Shown here one piece after another: positions 33,671-47,858 of a DNA stretch of 64,000 nt. The notes under the pieces are model-generated. The model searched no databases, was not told the origin of the DNA, and worked only from the letters and a program-made list of their open reading frames with translations. The DNA comes from Harmonia axyridis (Eukaryota > Arthropoda > Insecta > Coleoptera > Coccinellidae): contig NC_059506.1 in the NCBI RefSeq assembly GCF_914767665.1, positions 19,941,825 to 20,005,824 of the forward strand, given 5' to 3'. The stretch's first letter is position 1, and every line of letters begins with the position of its first letter. The translations under genes were made by a program, and so were the position numbers.

Positions 33671-34891
33671 TCAATTTTATCGAGTATCTCTTGCTCTATA
33701 TCTAAGATTGCCAATCCAGAAAATCTGTCTCATGACATGGTAGACTTCAAAAAGTTTTCAATTATTTTTAATTCAGTGAATGATCTCTTACCAGAAGCAA
33801 CAGACACAGGTAAAGTGAGAAGGATTCTTGAGGCAATACTAAGATTCGGTAGAGAAGAAGTAAGATTATTTTCGAAAATATATTGTAGAATTTCAAGAGG
33901 ATTTTCGCTTCCGATAATGAAAACAATCTTAGGGCTTTTATCTCGTTGAATAAATCATTTTCTTTCACGTCAGCCTCTTTTTTTCCTAATCAGTTAGCTT
34001 TTGTTGAAGAGCATGACAGCATTTTAATAGATATTTATCATTTAATTTAAGAATATCACAAATAATTTTGATCAATTATTTTCAGGAAGAAATTTATTTT
34101 AAAAGCGATTTTTTAATCTTGAGGTGCCTCATCCGTCTGTTCATAATCGAAAAATTTTGGTTTATACTTTCGTCTTACAGAATATAATAGAGAAAAACCT
34201 TGATCTATCTCAAGAGCAGCCGCTAGTTTTCCAGATTCCGCAAGTTTTTACTCGAGAACATTATCATCCCTATAATTTTTGAAATGATCAACTAAATTCT
34301 TCAAATAGTTTTGGCACACTTTAATGTCAATCGCTACACTTTGCATCATTTTGCTTACAATATTAATCTGGAATGAAACATCATAAGAAATTATTATACT
34401 TCAAATAAATTTAAGAGAATGAATATTTAATAAAAGAGAAATGTCTATTTCTAGTTTCCATGTTAAAAGTATAATTTTCTGCAATTTCTAAAAGGCTATT
34501 ACATATTTGAATAAAATAAAACTTTAGCATCAATTCTACTTGACCATCTAGTATCACTTAGGGGTTTTAGATGTAACTGAGGATCATGCTTTTTTATAAC
34601 ATTCCAATCTCCTTGTGGATGAAGAGAAATATATATAAAGTTCTTGTACAATATCAAAAGAGTTTGATTGTCTCAGTCTTTACTTGTCGGAAATTCATCT
34701 TGATGATTAAAAAGAAAAATAACTTATTTCCGCTTTATAAAGCGGAAATAAGTTATTTTACTTTTAAATCATCAATATCAAAAGAGTCCACTGTTTCATT
34801 TGAAACCTTAGCAGCATCATTTTCAGTTAAATTTATGCTGTGTGCAGCACATGGCGCAAAAAATGCCCTTTTGATGACAAACCTCCAATAA
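33671..34891 (-). pseudogene. Decayed hAT transposase (ZMYM1-like), unit 3
   Basis: Copy of the relic. Near 34782 it has A where units 1 and 2 have G (ATCAAAAGAG for ATCAGAAGAG), shared with units 4 and 5. Confidence 0.75.
34697..34778. repeat. Long near-perfect palindrome, unit 3
   Basis: Same 82-bp inverted repeat; perfect core 34716-34759. Confidence 0.9.
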
Positions 34892-35816
34892 AATCGGAAA
34901 TTACACCAAGCCTGTAAAATATATAAAAACCATACTTAATAAAACATCACAATGTAACTAACAACAAACAAGTATTACATACTTACATATTATTCTGGAA
35001 CACATTTAATCCTCATTAGCTAGTAGCCACTTGGATAATGGAGGAAATTATTTGAACTCGAATTATTCAGTACCTGCTTACAAAACTGTAGTAATTATTC
35101 GAGCATAAAATTCTTAGAAAACTGAAAGATAAAGATTGTTATCTCACTTTTAGACAGGAAAGTGAGTTGGACATTACAACTTGAATGTTTTTCTGAAGAA
35201 AATATCATATTGTCGAAAGTTCGCATTGCTCAAAAGAAAAAAAAATTGAAATTTCTGAAATTTTTTTTCCGTAATTATTAAAAATTGAAATTTTTCGAAA
35301 TACTTCACCTCACTCTCAACAGATTCAAACATCGGAAAAAATGGAATTTTTCAATAAAAAATATTGTAAACCTAAATTTTCAAGAAAAACCTATAAAATT
35401 CAAAATATAAGATTTTCCTATGTAAAAAAAAATCCTAACTACAGATTTCAAGACAACGGTAAGTATTTATAAATTATCAAAGGTAATTCCACGAGTGCTT
35501 CAAATTTTATCGATAATCTTTTCTTTTCCACGAAAACGTGTTTATTTGGCAAAAACATGAAAATAAACCGATTGATAAAATTACGGCGATTCGTGTGCAT
35601 AGTAGGTATTTTGGTTGCAATTCATACTTCATAAAATGTTTTTGTTGTTATTAATGAAAAAGTACCAAGTATGTGCTATCGTTGTATTCCAAATAGAATA
35701 ACACGCAATTTTCACTGACAATATACAGGGGGTGCCATTTGAAAAGAAAAATTAAGGGTAGCTACCACAGGGCTGTCAAATGTAAGAACATTTTTTCACA
35801 TCATTGGGAAAGTACT
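34892..35816. other. AT-rich interval, unit 3: repeat debris, no gene
   Basis: Copy of 6336-7260, with a private substitution near 35028. Confidence 0.55.
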
Positions 35817-37005
35817 TTGATGTTATCCAAGCAAATTTTCTATTTTTTTATTATCTTGTCAAATAAGCTGGATATTGCCTGTATACGATAACTAGGGACA
35901 CCTGGTAGATATGTCAGGAAATTACTGCACATCATATTTAAAAAGTACTGATTTTGATAATTTCTTTTTCTAAATCTTGAATTCATATTAAGGATTTTTT
36001 CGTTGGCTGTTTCTAAATCTATTTCATATAATTTTGTTAATTTAAACGAAAATCCATTAGAGTACTTTCCATTAGCAACTTTCTCTGAATTGGTGGTATT
36101 TTGTTTTGTGGAGGGGATGGAGGGATAGCAGCTCTAGTCCCGCTAGTCAAAGTAGGAATGATTCAGGTAAACATTAAATCCTCATTAACTACTTGAATAG
36201 ATAACGGAAAACATTATTCACACCCTGTTACTCTCATTGAATTATGAAAGAACTAAATGATAAAGACTATTGTATTGCTTTCTAGCGAGGTCATTATAAT
36301 TTTAATAATTCTTCACAAATTTGTAGAAAATTTCACATTCTCGAAAATTTGACTTTCCTTATCAGAAAACAAGAAGTTTAATGAAAATATCTGAAAATTT
36401 GTTGCAGGAATTACTGAAATTGAAATTTTTCGATATACTTTACCTAACTTGTGCAGATTCAACTACGGAATAATTGAAGATAGAAATTCATAGTAAAAAA
36501 TATTGGTTACCTATATATTTAAGATGTATGTAGTTATAAAATTCGAAACATAAGATTTCTTATGAAAATGAATTCTGAACGCTGAAAATACAAGATGATT
36601 TCTAACTACTTATTTTAAAAAACGGTATTTATAAATTATACCACGAGTGCTTCAAAAAAAAATGAAATATGAAAACACACCCATTGATAAAATCACGGTG
36701 ACTGGTGATTTCATCTAAATTTCATCAAACAAAAAATTTAATGAATAATCTCAAAATTAGTTTCAAGAAATATTATAAAATTAACATTTTTCGAAATACT
36801 TTATCTTACTTTCATTGGATTCAATCTTCGGAACAATTAAAAATAAAAATTTATAGTTAAAAATATTGTATAATTTGTGTACCTATGTAATATATATTCA
36901 TATACCAAAATGATGTTATCAAAGCAAATTTTCCTTTTTTTTATTGTCTTGCCAAATAAGCTAGATATTGCCTGTATACGATAACTAGGGACACCCGGTA
37001 GATAT

Positions 37006-38002
37006 AATAATAATAATAATAATAATAATAAAATGGTTTATTCTGTAAGCTACAGGGTATAAACATATAGTCACAGAGGCGTGAGCCTGTACGTGACTTC
37101 TAAATAAACAAAATAAAATGCAGTAGCCAGTATTCAAATAAATTAACAAATCAAGATCAAATTCTTTTAACATATTTCAATAAAAATATAAAAATCAACA
37201 AAAACTCAATAGCACAGTAATGATCATAGATAAGTGCCCATTCTATACATACAATTATATACATATATTATATCATAAACTCAGGGGCGCACTCATTCGG
37301 TCATGTCCACTATCAGCTACTCGGTCATCAAACAACACTGCATCAAAAAGCTCATTCTCTATTTCAAGTTACATCAATATACTTATTGGAGGAAGGTTGA
37401 ATCCAGTAAGTAATTTATTCATTTCTCTTCTAGCAAAAATCAGTGAAAAATGGTGATCGTTATTGGGGATTTATTATTGAATTAAAATATCTTCTGCCCT
37501 TGTCAATTACCCAATTTTTCAATCTTTTTCTCTTCTTAATGAGTGTTGTGATGTTCTTCAATTCTTTTGGAACAGCGGCATATATTCTTGGGGCCAGATA
37601 GGCAAAGCATCTTTGGCCTATACGTTTTCCTGCTCTTGGAGTAAGGTATTGATTCGTCTTGTTCCGTGTTTCATATTCACACTTAGTTAGTTGGAGTTGA
37701 ATCTTCTTTTCACTTATGCCATTTAAAATCTGCTGTACAAATAATTGGTGGGGATTCATGACCCTGGAAACAGTAAACAATTCATCTGATGGATACAGAA
37801 GAGGCTTTCCGTAGATAATTCGTAGCAACCATTTCTGGATCACCTCAACCCTCCTCATATGACAACTATATGCTCCACCCCAACCTATTATCCCATATGC
37901 CATTTGGGATTGACATAAAGCTGAGTATACCATCATCAAGCTTTTTGTATCCAAGTACTTCCTGAGATATCTAAACTTGGTAAGTAAAATGTTAAAATGT
38001 TA
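37006..38002 (-). mobile_element. 5'-truncated LINE fragment, unit 3
   Basis: 997-bp insertion absent from units 1 and 2. On the minus strand it starts inside an RT C-terminal region and ends with AATAAACC and a (TTA)n tail (37006-37033 on the plus strand), the pattern of a 5'-truncated non-LTR retrotransposon. A 4-bp ATAT at both edges may be the target duplication. The RT part suggests the CR1/Jockey group. Confidence 0.88.
37460..37954 (-). pseudogene. LINE reverse transcriptase C-terminal fragment, unit 3
   Basis: 164 codons from the first Met; homology continues upstream to the truncation point at 38002. The block YGIIGWGGAY followed by VIQKWLLRIIYGK is typical of the region after the RT fingers and palm in CR1/Jockey-type elements. 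No catalytic RT motif is included, so it is inactive. Confidence 0.8.
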
Positions 38003-38982
38003 ATATGTTAGGCAATTACTTACATCATATTAAAAAAGTACCGATTTTGCAACATATTTTGAATCGAGAATTTTTGATAATTTCTTTTTCTAAATCTTGA
38101 ATTCATATTCAGGATTTTTTCGTTGGCTGTTCCTAAATCTATTTCATATAATTTTGTTAATATAAACGAAAATTCATTAGAGACGTAAAGTTCTTTCCAT
38201 TGGCAACTTTCTCTTAATGGATGGTATTTTGTTTTGTGGAGGGGATGGAGGTTGTCAGCCCTAGTCCCGCAAGTCAAAGTAGGAAGATTCAGGTAAAGAT
38301 TAAATCCTCATTAACTACTTGAATAGATAACGGAAAACATTATTTACACCCTGTAACTCTCATTGAATTATGAAAGAACTAAATGATAAAGACTATTGTA
38401 TTGCTTTCTAGCGAGGTCATTATAATTTTAATGTTTCTCCACAAATTTCTAGAAAATTTTCCATTCCTTATCAGAAAACAAGAATTTTAATAAATATATC
38501 TGAAAATTTGTTGCAGGAATTACTGAAAATGAAAGTTTTCGATATACTTTACCTAACTTGTGGAAATTCAACTACGGAAAAATTGAAGATAGAAATTCAT
38601 AGTAAAAAATATTGGTTACCTATATATTTAAGATGTATGTAGCTATAAAATTCGAAACATAAGATTTTCTTATGAAAATGAATTATGAACACTGAAAATA
38701 CAAGATTATTCCTAACTACTTCTTTTTAAAAACGGTATTTATAAATTATACCACGAGTGCTTCAAAAAAAAAATAAAATATGAAAACACACCAATTGATA
38801 AAATCACGGTGACTCGTGATTTCATTCAAATTTCATCAAACAAAAAATTTAATGAATAATCTTAAAATCAGTTTCAAGAAATATTATAAAATTAAAATTT
38901 TTCGAAATACTTTACCATACTTTCAGTGGATTCAAATTTGTATAATTTGTGTACCTATATAATATATATTTATATACTAATA

Positions 38983-40259
38983 TATTCTGTATATATATAA
39001 AATTCAAAATATAAGATTTCTTCATGAGAATGAATACTGAATACTAAATTTCAAACTTCGGACATTTGTTCGTGAGAATTTTTTCTTAAAAAGACCTAAC
39101 GAATCATCATCTAAAATTTCGTGGTAGCTAGAAATATTTCATTTTGTATATTTATTCTATGGGATTCATTAACCGATCCTAGGAAAGTTCATTATTTTTC
39201 ATTATTTTTCGAAGGTTTTTTTTCATTGTCAAATATCATCTTTTAAAGAATTGAATAAATTTTGAATTTACTCCAATAAAAATTTTAATTGCAATAAAAA
39301 TCTTGAACTGAAAAGAAATATACATATATTTGTTTTAGGAATTATAAAAAAATATTTTTTTTCAAATTATTTCAGCACATTATTTAATGATATAATTTTT
39401 ATTTTATAATTTAGAAAGTTACCATATACATATAATTCTTGTGTTATCTTTCTATATTGAAACTAACTAAAGATTCAAAATAAGTTCATACGCAAATTGA
39501 TATAAATATACACTGATCACCTTTTAAACTACAATTAAAATTTCAAAAACTGAAATCAATGGAAAATTATTGAAGAATTCGTTCAAGGAATTATTAAAAA
39601 ATGAAGATGATCCAAAATACTATTCCGCCCATTTAGCTATGTCATGTTTTGAAACTTTTTGGGACCGAAATTCATAGTAAAAAATAATGTGTACATATAA
39701 GTATATTGCGATTGTTTTGAATATTTTCCATAAGCTGTTTTTTGACGTGATATATGTACATAGTTCTTTACATGCTTTTTAACTGACATTTATTCTTGCA
39801 GTTTTATTCATTATAATTCTGAAATTTAGATATTTGAATCTGTCCTCATACGACAATCCTCATTCAATAATTCTATTGTTTAATTTTTGAAATAGTATGT
39901 TTTTACTATCATCTGTAGGTGATTTTGATATGAGATCTAATGCTGAAAACAAATTTTTTAACACAATTTTGTTCTTTATGATCCATGGTACATTTATATG
40001 AAACAACCTACGTACAGCTTCATACTTCTGTGAAAATTCTATATTTTTTTCGTTTTTCTACTGTGTCTTTTTTCAAATGGAAATGATAAATAAATATTCT
40101 ATTATTATAACTTTTTTATCATATCATTGAAATAATAATAACTAAAATATAAACATAAGTATAAAAAAGAAGAAGAATATGAAATATCAAAACAAGAAGT
40201 TCCATGCGCATGAATTCGTTGAGTCATTAAGTAAAGTCATTAAGTGAAGTCAGAAAGAG
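38983..40259. other. Upstream region of gene 4
   Basis: Copy of 9426-10702: direct repeat at 39552-39859, exon-like minus-strand frame at 39860-40027. Confidence 0.4.
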
Positions 40260-40267
40260 TATATAAA
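40260..40267 (+). promoter_or_regulatory. TATA box of USP10-like gene 4
   Basis: TATATAAA, 93 bp upstream of the exon 1 ATG at 40361. Confidence 0.6.
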
Positions 40268-40360
40268 CTCAGAGAAGTTTTCAAAGCCATCATAATATTT
40301 TGAGCTTTCGAGTGAAAGGTGTTTTTGTGTTTTGAATTTAAAATTCTATAGATATTAAAT

Positions 40361-43300
40361 ATGTCTTTTTTGGATATAGAAGCGGAAGTTAGCAGTGAGG
40401 TGAGTTGGCATATTATATTTTTTCTTTTCATTTCATTAATATTTTTCTGATAACTAAAAATTGAAATCAATCAAAAATAATTGAAGAATTCGTTCAAGGA
40501 ATTATTAGAAAAAGAAAATTGTCCAAAATACTTTTCCGTCCTTCTAGCTATTTCATGTTTTGAAACTTTTTGTGACAGAAATTCATAGTAAAAAATAATG
40601 TGTTTATATAAGTATATTGCGATTATTTTGAATATTTTGCATAAGTGGTTTTTTGACGTGATATCTTTACATGCTTTTTTACTGACGTTGATTTTTGCAG
40701 TTTTATTCATAATAATCTGTCTTCTTCCGACAATCCTGATATTATTTGTAGTCGTATTCATATTCAAATTAGATATTTCTATGAATTTAGAATAATAATC
40801 CAACACTAATAGATAATTTCTTTTATTGAAGTAGAATAAATCGATTCCAACTTTAATCCACGGCTCATTAGGAATATCATGATTAATTAGAGGTTCTTTT
40901 ACATTTTGTTTTCTATATAGGTTACAAGTTTCACAAGAATCACTCAATTTATCTATTTGTAATGATAAACTTGGCCAAATTACTAGTTCTCTAGCTCTGT
41001 TTTAAATTTTTTTTTTACCCATATGTCCTATATGTAATTGTTTTAATGTATCTTGTCTTAATTCTTCCGGTATTAAAATTTTGTCACCTTTGCATATTAA
41101 ACCTTCCATAAAAGTTAATTCATCTCTATAGGACCAATAAACTTTCATGTCACTTTCTAAATTCTTTTTGTTATTAGGAAAACCATTTTTTATTAATATT
41201 ACTAAATTTTGCAAATGACTGTCAGTTTCGATTATTTGTTTGATCTTTTCTATTTTTAAATCTGATACAGGTAAATTCTTTATTATTGAGCAAATATGCA
41301 AATCAATATCTGTTGCAAATTCATATTCTTCATCAATATAGGTTCTTGATAAAGCATCAGCAATTTTCAATTCCTTCCCCGGTTTATATACTAATTTAAA
41401 TTGGTAAGGTTGAAGTTTTAAAAGCATTCTTTGCAATCGAGGAGGTGTTTTAACAAGAGGTTTTGAGAAAATTGATATTAATAGTCGATGATCAGTTTCA
41501 ATAGTGATATCTCCATTTGCAAATAAATATTGATGAAATTTTTCACAACTGAATACTACTGGAAGCATTTCTTTTTCTATTTGCGCATAAGATTTTTGAG
41601 ATTCTGTCAAGGACCTTGATGCATAGCCAATTATTTTATTTTTCTGTTTGATACAAGTACCAAGACCTTTTGAAGATATTACATCATCACATGATATTAT
41701 TATGTCTTCATTCGGTTGAAAATATCCTAATATAGGTTCTTTTGAAATAATATTTTTTAACGATTCGAATGAATTTTGTTGTTCATGATTCCATTGAAAT
41801 TCAATATTTGATTTTAATAAATTTTTTAGCGGTTCTGTTATACTAGATGCATTTGGAATAAATCTTTGTAAATATGTAATCATTCCTAAAATGATTTCTA
41901 CGTCTTTTTTATTCGGAGGAGTTTTATAAAATTCAATAGCTTTAATTTTTTCTTCATCTGGTTTTATTCCACTAGAAGTTAATATATGACCCATGTATTT
42001 GATTTCGGTAATGCCAAATTTACATTTGTTTTTGTTCAGTTTAATATTATTTTTTATACAAATAGCCAATGCAATTTTTAAAATTTTGTCATGTTCCTCA
42101 ATGCTTCTTGCAAATATTAAAATATCATCTACATAAATTTTGATACCTTTAGCCAAAGAAAATAAATCACTTATACGTTTGAAAAATATTTCCGATGAAT
42201 TACGCAAACCATATGGCAATCTTTTGAAACAGTATCTTCCGAAGGGAGTATTGAAAGTTGTAAGTTTCTTACTTTGATCATCCAATTTAACATGCCAAAA
42301 ACCGTTACTACAATCTAGAGTGCTGAAATACTTAGCTCCTGATAACTCGTAGGTTAATTCTTCTAATGATGGCACATGGAAATGTTCTCGTTTTATGGCT
42401 TTATTCAAGTCCTTGTAGTCAATGCAGATTCTTATATCATTATTGGGCTTACGAACGATTACCATTGAGCTGACCCAATCGGTTGGCTCCGATAATTTCT
42501 CTATAATATTTTCGTCTTCTAAGTCTTGAAGTTTTTGTTTCAGTTTTTCGTGAAAATTGAATGGAATTTTTCGCGGTGGTTGAATTATTGGAGTTATATT
42601 TGGATCAACTTCTATGTGTTACTCATCTTTCAAACATCCGATACCTGTGAACAGATCATTATAATTGGAAAAAAAATTAGCATAAGTTTCATTTTTATTG
42701 CAGTCCTTCACTTTATGGCCTTTTTTTATAGGGGATGAAATCGTTTATTTCAGTTTACAGCGCGTACGCTTAAACTCGCCTGACGGATGGAGTTTAATTA
42801 TCTTTTACAACTTGTTTCGGGTAGCGCGCTCCTGTTAGGTCGCGCCGTCGCGCCACCCCATTAATTGATTTGGTGTGTATTCTTTTTAATTTGAAGTTTC
42901 TGGAAGATCATCCGTTATGTTAATTGGGATGCACTCCGTTAATTTTTATTGTCCTCGTTCCGGGACTCTACCGTTTCCTCTAATTTAAATTCAAATTTTT
43001 TAATCTAAGTTGCTGCTGGAGTTTTAGATAAGACTTTCGCGATGATGTGGCTCGTTATTCTATGATGGATGCAGAATTTTTGCAGACGTTTGGAAGGTGC
43101 ATTACAGTGGTGACGCCAGCTTTTAAGAATAGTTAACAAATTCATCTTTTATTTTTTTGTCCATGCAATATTTCAGGGGGGGGGCAGCAAAAATTTAGAG
43201 ACGGATCCTACCCTGGTTATTGGTTTCTCAAAAATGTCACCCGTATCAAAAAAAATATTTTTTTCAACTCAATTTTTGTAATTTTGTAAAATTATTATTA

Positions 43301-45764
43301 GTTTTCCATAAACAATAGGCCATCGCGGTGAATCACCCTGTACATCATTATCATTTAGCCTTCTGCTTCCACTGAGGGATATAAATGTTGCCTTACAATA
43401 ACGAAGAAATAAAATTCAATTCGGCAACGTAGCTGCTAATTTGACATAGAAAATTGGATGTCATTCAAGGATCTCAAGGTCATGCACCTGTTCTACCCTA
43501 GTTTGTCTTATCTTCAGACAGAACATTTTCGAATTCATCTCAAACATTTTCGTGCATTTTCATCTCAAACGTCATCGTTGATATCGTTCCTTGATAGCAT
43601 ATTACAGGTCGAGAATAAAGAATAATCAAATTATAACACCGTAGAATAAGATAGTTTAATTTTGGATGTAACAGCAAAAGCGTTTGTATAGACTAATTCA
43701 AGTGACTTTGGATATACTATATACAGAAATATTATAATTTCCAAAATGATTTCCACTATTATATTGTAATTTTTTTCAGAATCTACAATTCTTAGAATTA
43801 ACTGCGTTAGAAGAAGAAGAGGCCCGTAGAATAAATACCATATTATTTACCAATTCTAGTGAATTCAAATTACCATGGAGAGTTAAACAAAAATTTTCTT
43901 CGAGTGAGTATAGAGATCTTAATATAATTATTTATGGTCAATATGAATATGTAATATAATAATGAATCAACTAATATCAACTTTTTCAGAAAATCAGTGT
44001 AGAAAATCTGTGATCAATTACAATGGATTATCAATTACAAAACCTATTATCCAAAATGAGATGACAGGAAAACATCCGAAACCTTCAACTCCCCCTAGTT
44101 CAGCTGTAAAAACAATTGAAATTATTGCAAGAGATAATACACAGATAATTAAAAATGATTCAAATGGGACAATTGAAAAAATTGAAAGTAGCATCTCGAA
44201 TAAAAATGAATCTAAAATTGAGGAGTCCACAGTGAATGTATATAAAAAATCATGGGCTAGTCTATTCGATAAAGATGTTAAAACAATATCGAATGGAAAA
44301 ATACACAATAAAATTAATGATTCACATGTAACATCTTTAAAACATACAAAAGTAGTCGAAAAAATAGATTCAGCCACTCATATGTTAGGAGGTGAGTTCA
44401 AAACCATATCTTTATTTTTATATTTATGTTACTTTCAACTAACAATTTGCTTACATCTACAGTAGATAATTATTTTACTTAGTTGAACCCATTTTACTTG
44501 ATGAAAAGTGGAATGCTTTGGTTGTTTCTATCATGGTTAGTAATATTCTTTAATTTTCAGAATTTCTCAAGAACTATAAAATTGATGAGACCCAAACCAG
44601 TTTTAAACCCAGGGGTTTACGAAACAGAAGTAACTTTTGTTATATAAACTCAATATTACAAGCCTTACTTGCTTGCCCACCACTTTGTAATCTCCTCAAA
44701 CGGCTATCAGAGAACTTCACTCACAATAATGCACTGAAATCAATAACAATGAGTGAAAATATGTAAGTATAAATTAATATAATTTGCAACTTTGATTGAA
44801 TAACAATTTTATATATGTATTTTAATTATTCAACTATTCCAGGTGTAAATTTATGAATAACTTCGATAATCTGCCCAATGTAAGACGCAAGTCACGTTCA
44901 AAAAAGAAGAACAAGAAGCAAACTTTCGTCAATATAGATAATGGCAATTCGTTTGAGGCCTCATCGTTTTATACGATGCTAAACGGAACACGTAGCGATT
45001 CTTTCCTTGTTGAAGGCCGACAAGAGGACGCCGAAGAGTTCTTGAGCCTTCTGTTAAATGGGCTCAATGATGAAATGATGGAAATAATGAAATTGATTAG
45101 CCATGACGAAAATATTCAAGCAGCTAAAGAAGAAGTGAAAATAGAAGGGAATGTAACAAGAGAAATACAAATGGACAAGACACCGATTAGTGATATATTC
45201 GGAGGACTTCTCTGTTCAAGAATCCATAAAACCGGAGATGAAACTTCAGAAAATATTGAACCATTCCTAACATTGCCATTAAATATTAAGAAAGCAAATA
45301 ACATAGCTGAAGCATTAGAAGGCCTTACAACCAAGAACAAACTAGAGGGTCTGACATCATCGAAAACGAAAGAACCGGTTGAAGCATGGCAGCAAGTGAT
45401 GATAGAGAAGTTGCCTGTAGTTTTAGTATTACATTTGAAATGCTTCGAATACAGAATGAATGGCTGCACTAAAATAATGAAGACTATAGAATTTCCCATC
45501 AATCTGCAGATTGATTCTGAAATATTAACTGGAAGGACGAATACTTCAGCGGAGAGACAATATAAATTAATATCTGTAGTATACCATGTAGGAAAGGAGG
45601 CCAGCTATGGGCATTATATAGCAGATACTTTCCATTCGGGGTATAATACATGGTTGAGGTTTGATGACTCTAAAATAAACAGAGTTACGGAAGAAGATGT
45701 TCTTAAACGTCAAGGAGATAGAGTTCCTTATTTATTATTTTATCGAAGGAGTGATACGGTGTGA
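40361..45764 (+). CDS. USP10: USP10-like ubiquitin C-terminal hydrolase, gene 4 (intact)
   Basis: Exons: 40361-40399, 43780-43903, 43990-44391, 44561-44762 and 44843-45764. All are open and in phase, giving 562 residues. The only protein change I noticed against gene 3 is Ser485 to Thr (ACT at 45528-45530), outside the catalytic motifs and shared with gene 5. The triad residues and the GRQEDAEEFL block are unchanged. The 3' flank is uninterrupted: stop, (TA)n, then AATAAA at 45948. Keeping introns at the same places as the other copies shows duplication at DNA level, not retroposition. Confidence 0.9.
40463..40740. repeat. Direct repeat at start of intron 1, gene 4 (second copy)
   Basis: Partner of 39552-39859. 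About 25 bp near its right end are deleted relative to units 2 and 3. Confidence 0.75.
40741..42732 (-). mobile_element. Ty3/gypsy pol relic in intron 1 of gene 4
   Basis: The longest uninterrupted version: 41002-42465 encodes 487 codons covering RT (YVDD), RNase H and the linker up to the first half of the integrase zinc motif, where the shared stop follows an A-rich run. The minus-strand open frame continues as integrase zinc motif and early core at about 40741-40947. Confidence 0.88.
42833..43106 (+). repeat. LTR-like GC-rich block, unit 4
   Basis: Copy of the 274-bp block in intron 1 of gene 4. Confidence 0.35.
43107..43779. other. 3' part of intron 1, gene 4: no gene seen
   Basis: Collinear with 1584-2256; nothing further recognised. 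Confidence 0.6.
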
Positions 45765-45906
45765 AGTGTAAAAATTCATTGATATAGTTGTTAATTTGTA
45801 CAGATTAGATTTAAGGATGCTGAACATTGTAATATTTTTCTGTTGTTTCATGAGTAATGCCATGTATTGTATTTCGGGAGAATATGATAAATTGACTATA
45901 CAATGT

Positions 45907-45908
<2 letters not shown>

Positions 45909-45937
<29 letters not shown>
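45909..45937. repeat. (TA)n microsatellite, unit 4
   Basis: 29 bp of TA repeats in the 3' UTR of gene 4. Confidence 0.95.
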
Positions 45938-45944
<7 letters not shown>

Positions 45945-45947
45945 AAA

Positions 45948-45953
45948 AATAAA
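45948..45953 (+). promoter_or_regulatory. Polyadenylation signal, gene 4
   Basis: AATAAA about 185 bp downstream of the stop codon, directly after the (TA)n tract. Confidence 0.5.
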
Positions 45954-46637
45954 TATTATATTTTAATAAACGGACTTTGTATAAATGTAAAATTTTTTTT
46001 GTTTTTTTTGAAGAAATTTCTTTTCCTAAAACTTAAATTAAATTCAATTTTTGCAAGAACTACGATCTCAGAAGGAAAAAAAGATCGTCTTCGTGAAAAT
46101 TCCAATAAACCATAAACAGTATTAGCTCAGGACTTTGGACTCTCATCTTTATTCCTTTTTCTTTGCTCTTGAAATCAGGTGAATTTCGCTCAATGTAATA
46201 AAAAAAAGTTGACCAAATTTTATAATTTTCCCCTGTGTTCAGCGGTGCTATGTTCTCCTACTTCTGTAACCTAGATAAATGAGGATATTTTGGAAGATCG
46301 TACCTCATGCACTCGAATCATGTAATTTTTTTTTGTTTCACAAACTCCTTAAAGGGGGGAGGTGGAAAAAAGCACTGCTTGATAATCGAAATTTTTTTTG
46401 TTTTGTTAAGAATTTAGTGTAAAATGGTTGAAAATCTATCAGCAACCTTTATTGCCTTAAGAACTTTATGGTGTTAGTTGTAACATAATACATTTTTAAT
46501 ATGTTTCAAAACTTATAAGCTGTATTCTTCTATAAATTATTCATGAAGGCATAAACATTCAATTAGGATCAATGCAGAAATTGAATGGATGTTTTTCTTG
46601 ATTTGGCTGTTGCAAAATTTTTTATATAATCAATCAA
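45954..46637. other. AT-rich spacer after gene 4: no gene seen
   Basis: Copy of 4431-5114. Confidence 0.6.
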
Positions 46638-47858
46638 TCAATTTTATCGAGTATCTCTTGCTCTATATCTAAGATTGCCAATCCAGAAAATCTGTCTCAT
46701 GACATGGTAGACTTCAAAAAGTTTTCAATTATTTTTAATTCAGTGAATGATCTCTTACCAGAAGCAACAGACACAGGTAAAGTGAGAAGGATTCTTGAGG
46801 CAATACTAAGATTCGGTAGAGAAGAAGTAAGATTATTTTCGAAAATATATTGTAGAATTTCAAGAGGATTTTCGCTTCCGATAATGAAAACAATCTTAGG
46901 GCTTTTATCTCGTTGAATAAATCATTTTCTTTCACGTCAGCCTCTTTTTTTCCTAATCAGTTAGCTTTTGTTGAAGAGCATGACAGCATTTTAATAGATA
47001 TTTATCATTTAATTTAAGAATATCACAAATAATTTTGATCAATTATTTTCAGAAAGAAATTTATTTTAAAAGCGATTTTTTAATCTTGAGGTGCCTCATC
47101 CGTCTGTTCATAATCGAAAAATTTTGGTTTATACTTTCGTCTTACAGAATATAATAGAGAAAAACCTTGATCTATCTCAAGAGCAGCCGCTAGTTTTCCA
47201 GATTCCGCAAGTTTTTACTCGAGAACATTATCATCCCTATAATTTTTGAAATGATCAACTAAATTCTTCAAATAGTTTTGGCACACTTTAATGTCAATCG
47301 CTACACTTTGCATCATTTTGCTTACAATATTAATCTGGAATGAAACATCATAAGAAATTATTATACTTCAAATAAATTTAAGAGAATGAATATTTAATAA
47401 AAGAGAAATGTCTATTTCTAGTTTCCATGTTAAAAGTATAATTTTCTGCAATTTCTAAAAGGCTATTACATATTTGAATAAAATAAAACTTTAGCATCAA
47501 TTCTACTTGACCATCTAGTATCACTTAGGGGTTTTAGATGTAACTGAGGATCATGCTTTTTTATAACATTCCAATCTCCTTGTGGATGAAGAGAAATATA
47601 TATAAAGTTCTTGTACAATATCAAAAGAGTTTGATTGTCTCAGTCTTTACTTGTCGGAAATTCATCTTGATGATTAAAAAGAAAAATAACTTATTTCCGC
47701 TTTATAAAGCGGAAATAAGTTATTTTACTTTTAAATCATCAATATCAAAAGAGTCCACTGTTTCATTTGAAACCTTAGCAGCATCATTTTCAGTTAAATT
47801 TATGCTGTGTGCAGCACATGGCGCAAAAAATGCCCTTTTGATGACAAACCTCCAATAA
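46638..47858 (-). pseudogene. Decayed hAT transposase (ZMYM1-like), unit 4
   Basis: Copy of the relic with the variant near 47749 shared by units 3-5. Confidence 0.75.
47664..47745. repeat. Long near-perfect palindrome, unit 4
   Basis: Same 82-bp inverted repeat; perfect core 47683-47726. Confidence 0.9.

Larger units (their letters stand above)
35817..38982. repeat. Degenerate 1.1-kb tandem duplication, unit 3, split by LINE
   Basis: Same block, with the LINE fragment (37006-38002) inserted near the start of its second copy. The 85-codon minus-strand frame is at 38020-38277. Confidence 0.8.
22664..40259 (+). repeat. Tandem unit 3 (17.6 kb, with LTR element and LINE)
   Basis: Complete unit, enlarged by a 4.6-kb LTR retroelement at 28346-32962 and a 997-bp LINE fragment at 37006-38002. 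Without these two insertions its length returns to about 12 kb. It is the first unit in the window that carries the LINE fragment. Confidence 0.95.

Noticed and set aside
37220..37456. 78-codon plus-strand frame within the LINE fragment
   Set aside because: Antisense to the LINE 3' untranslated region; the element is read from the minus strand.
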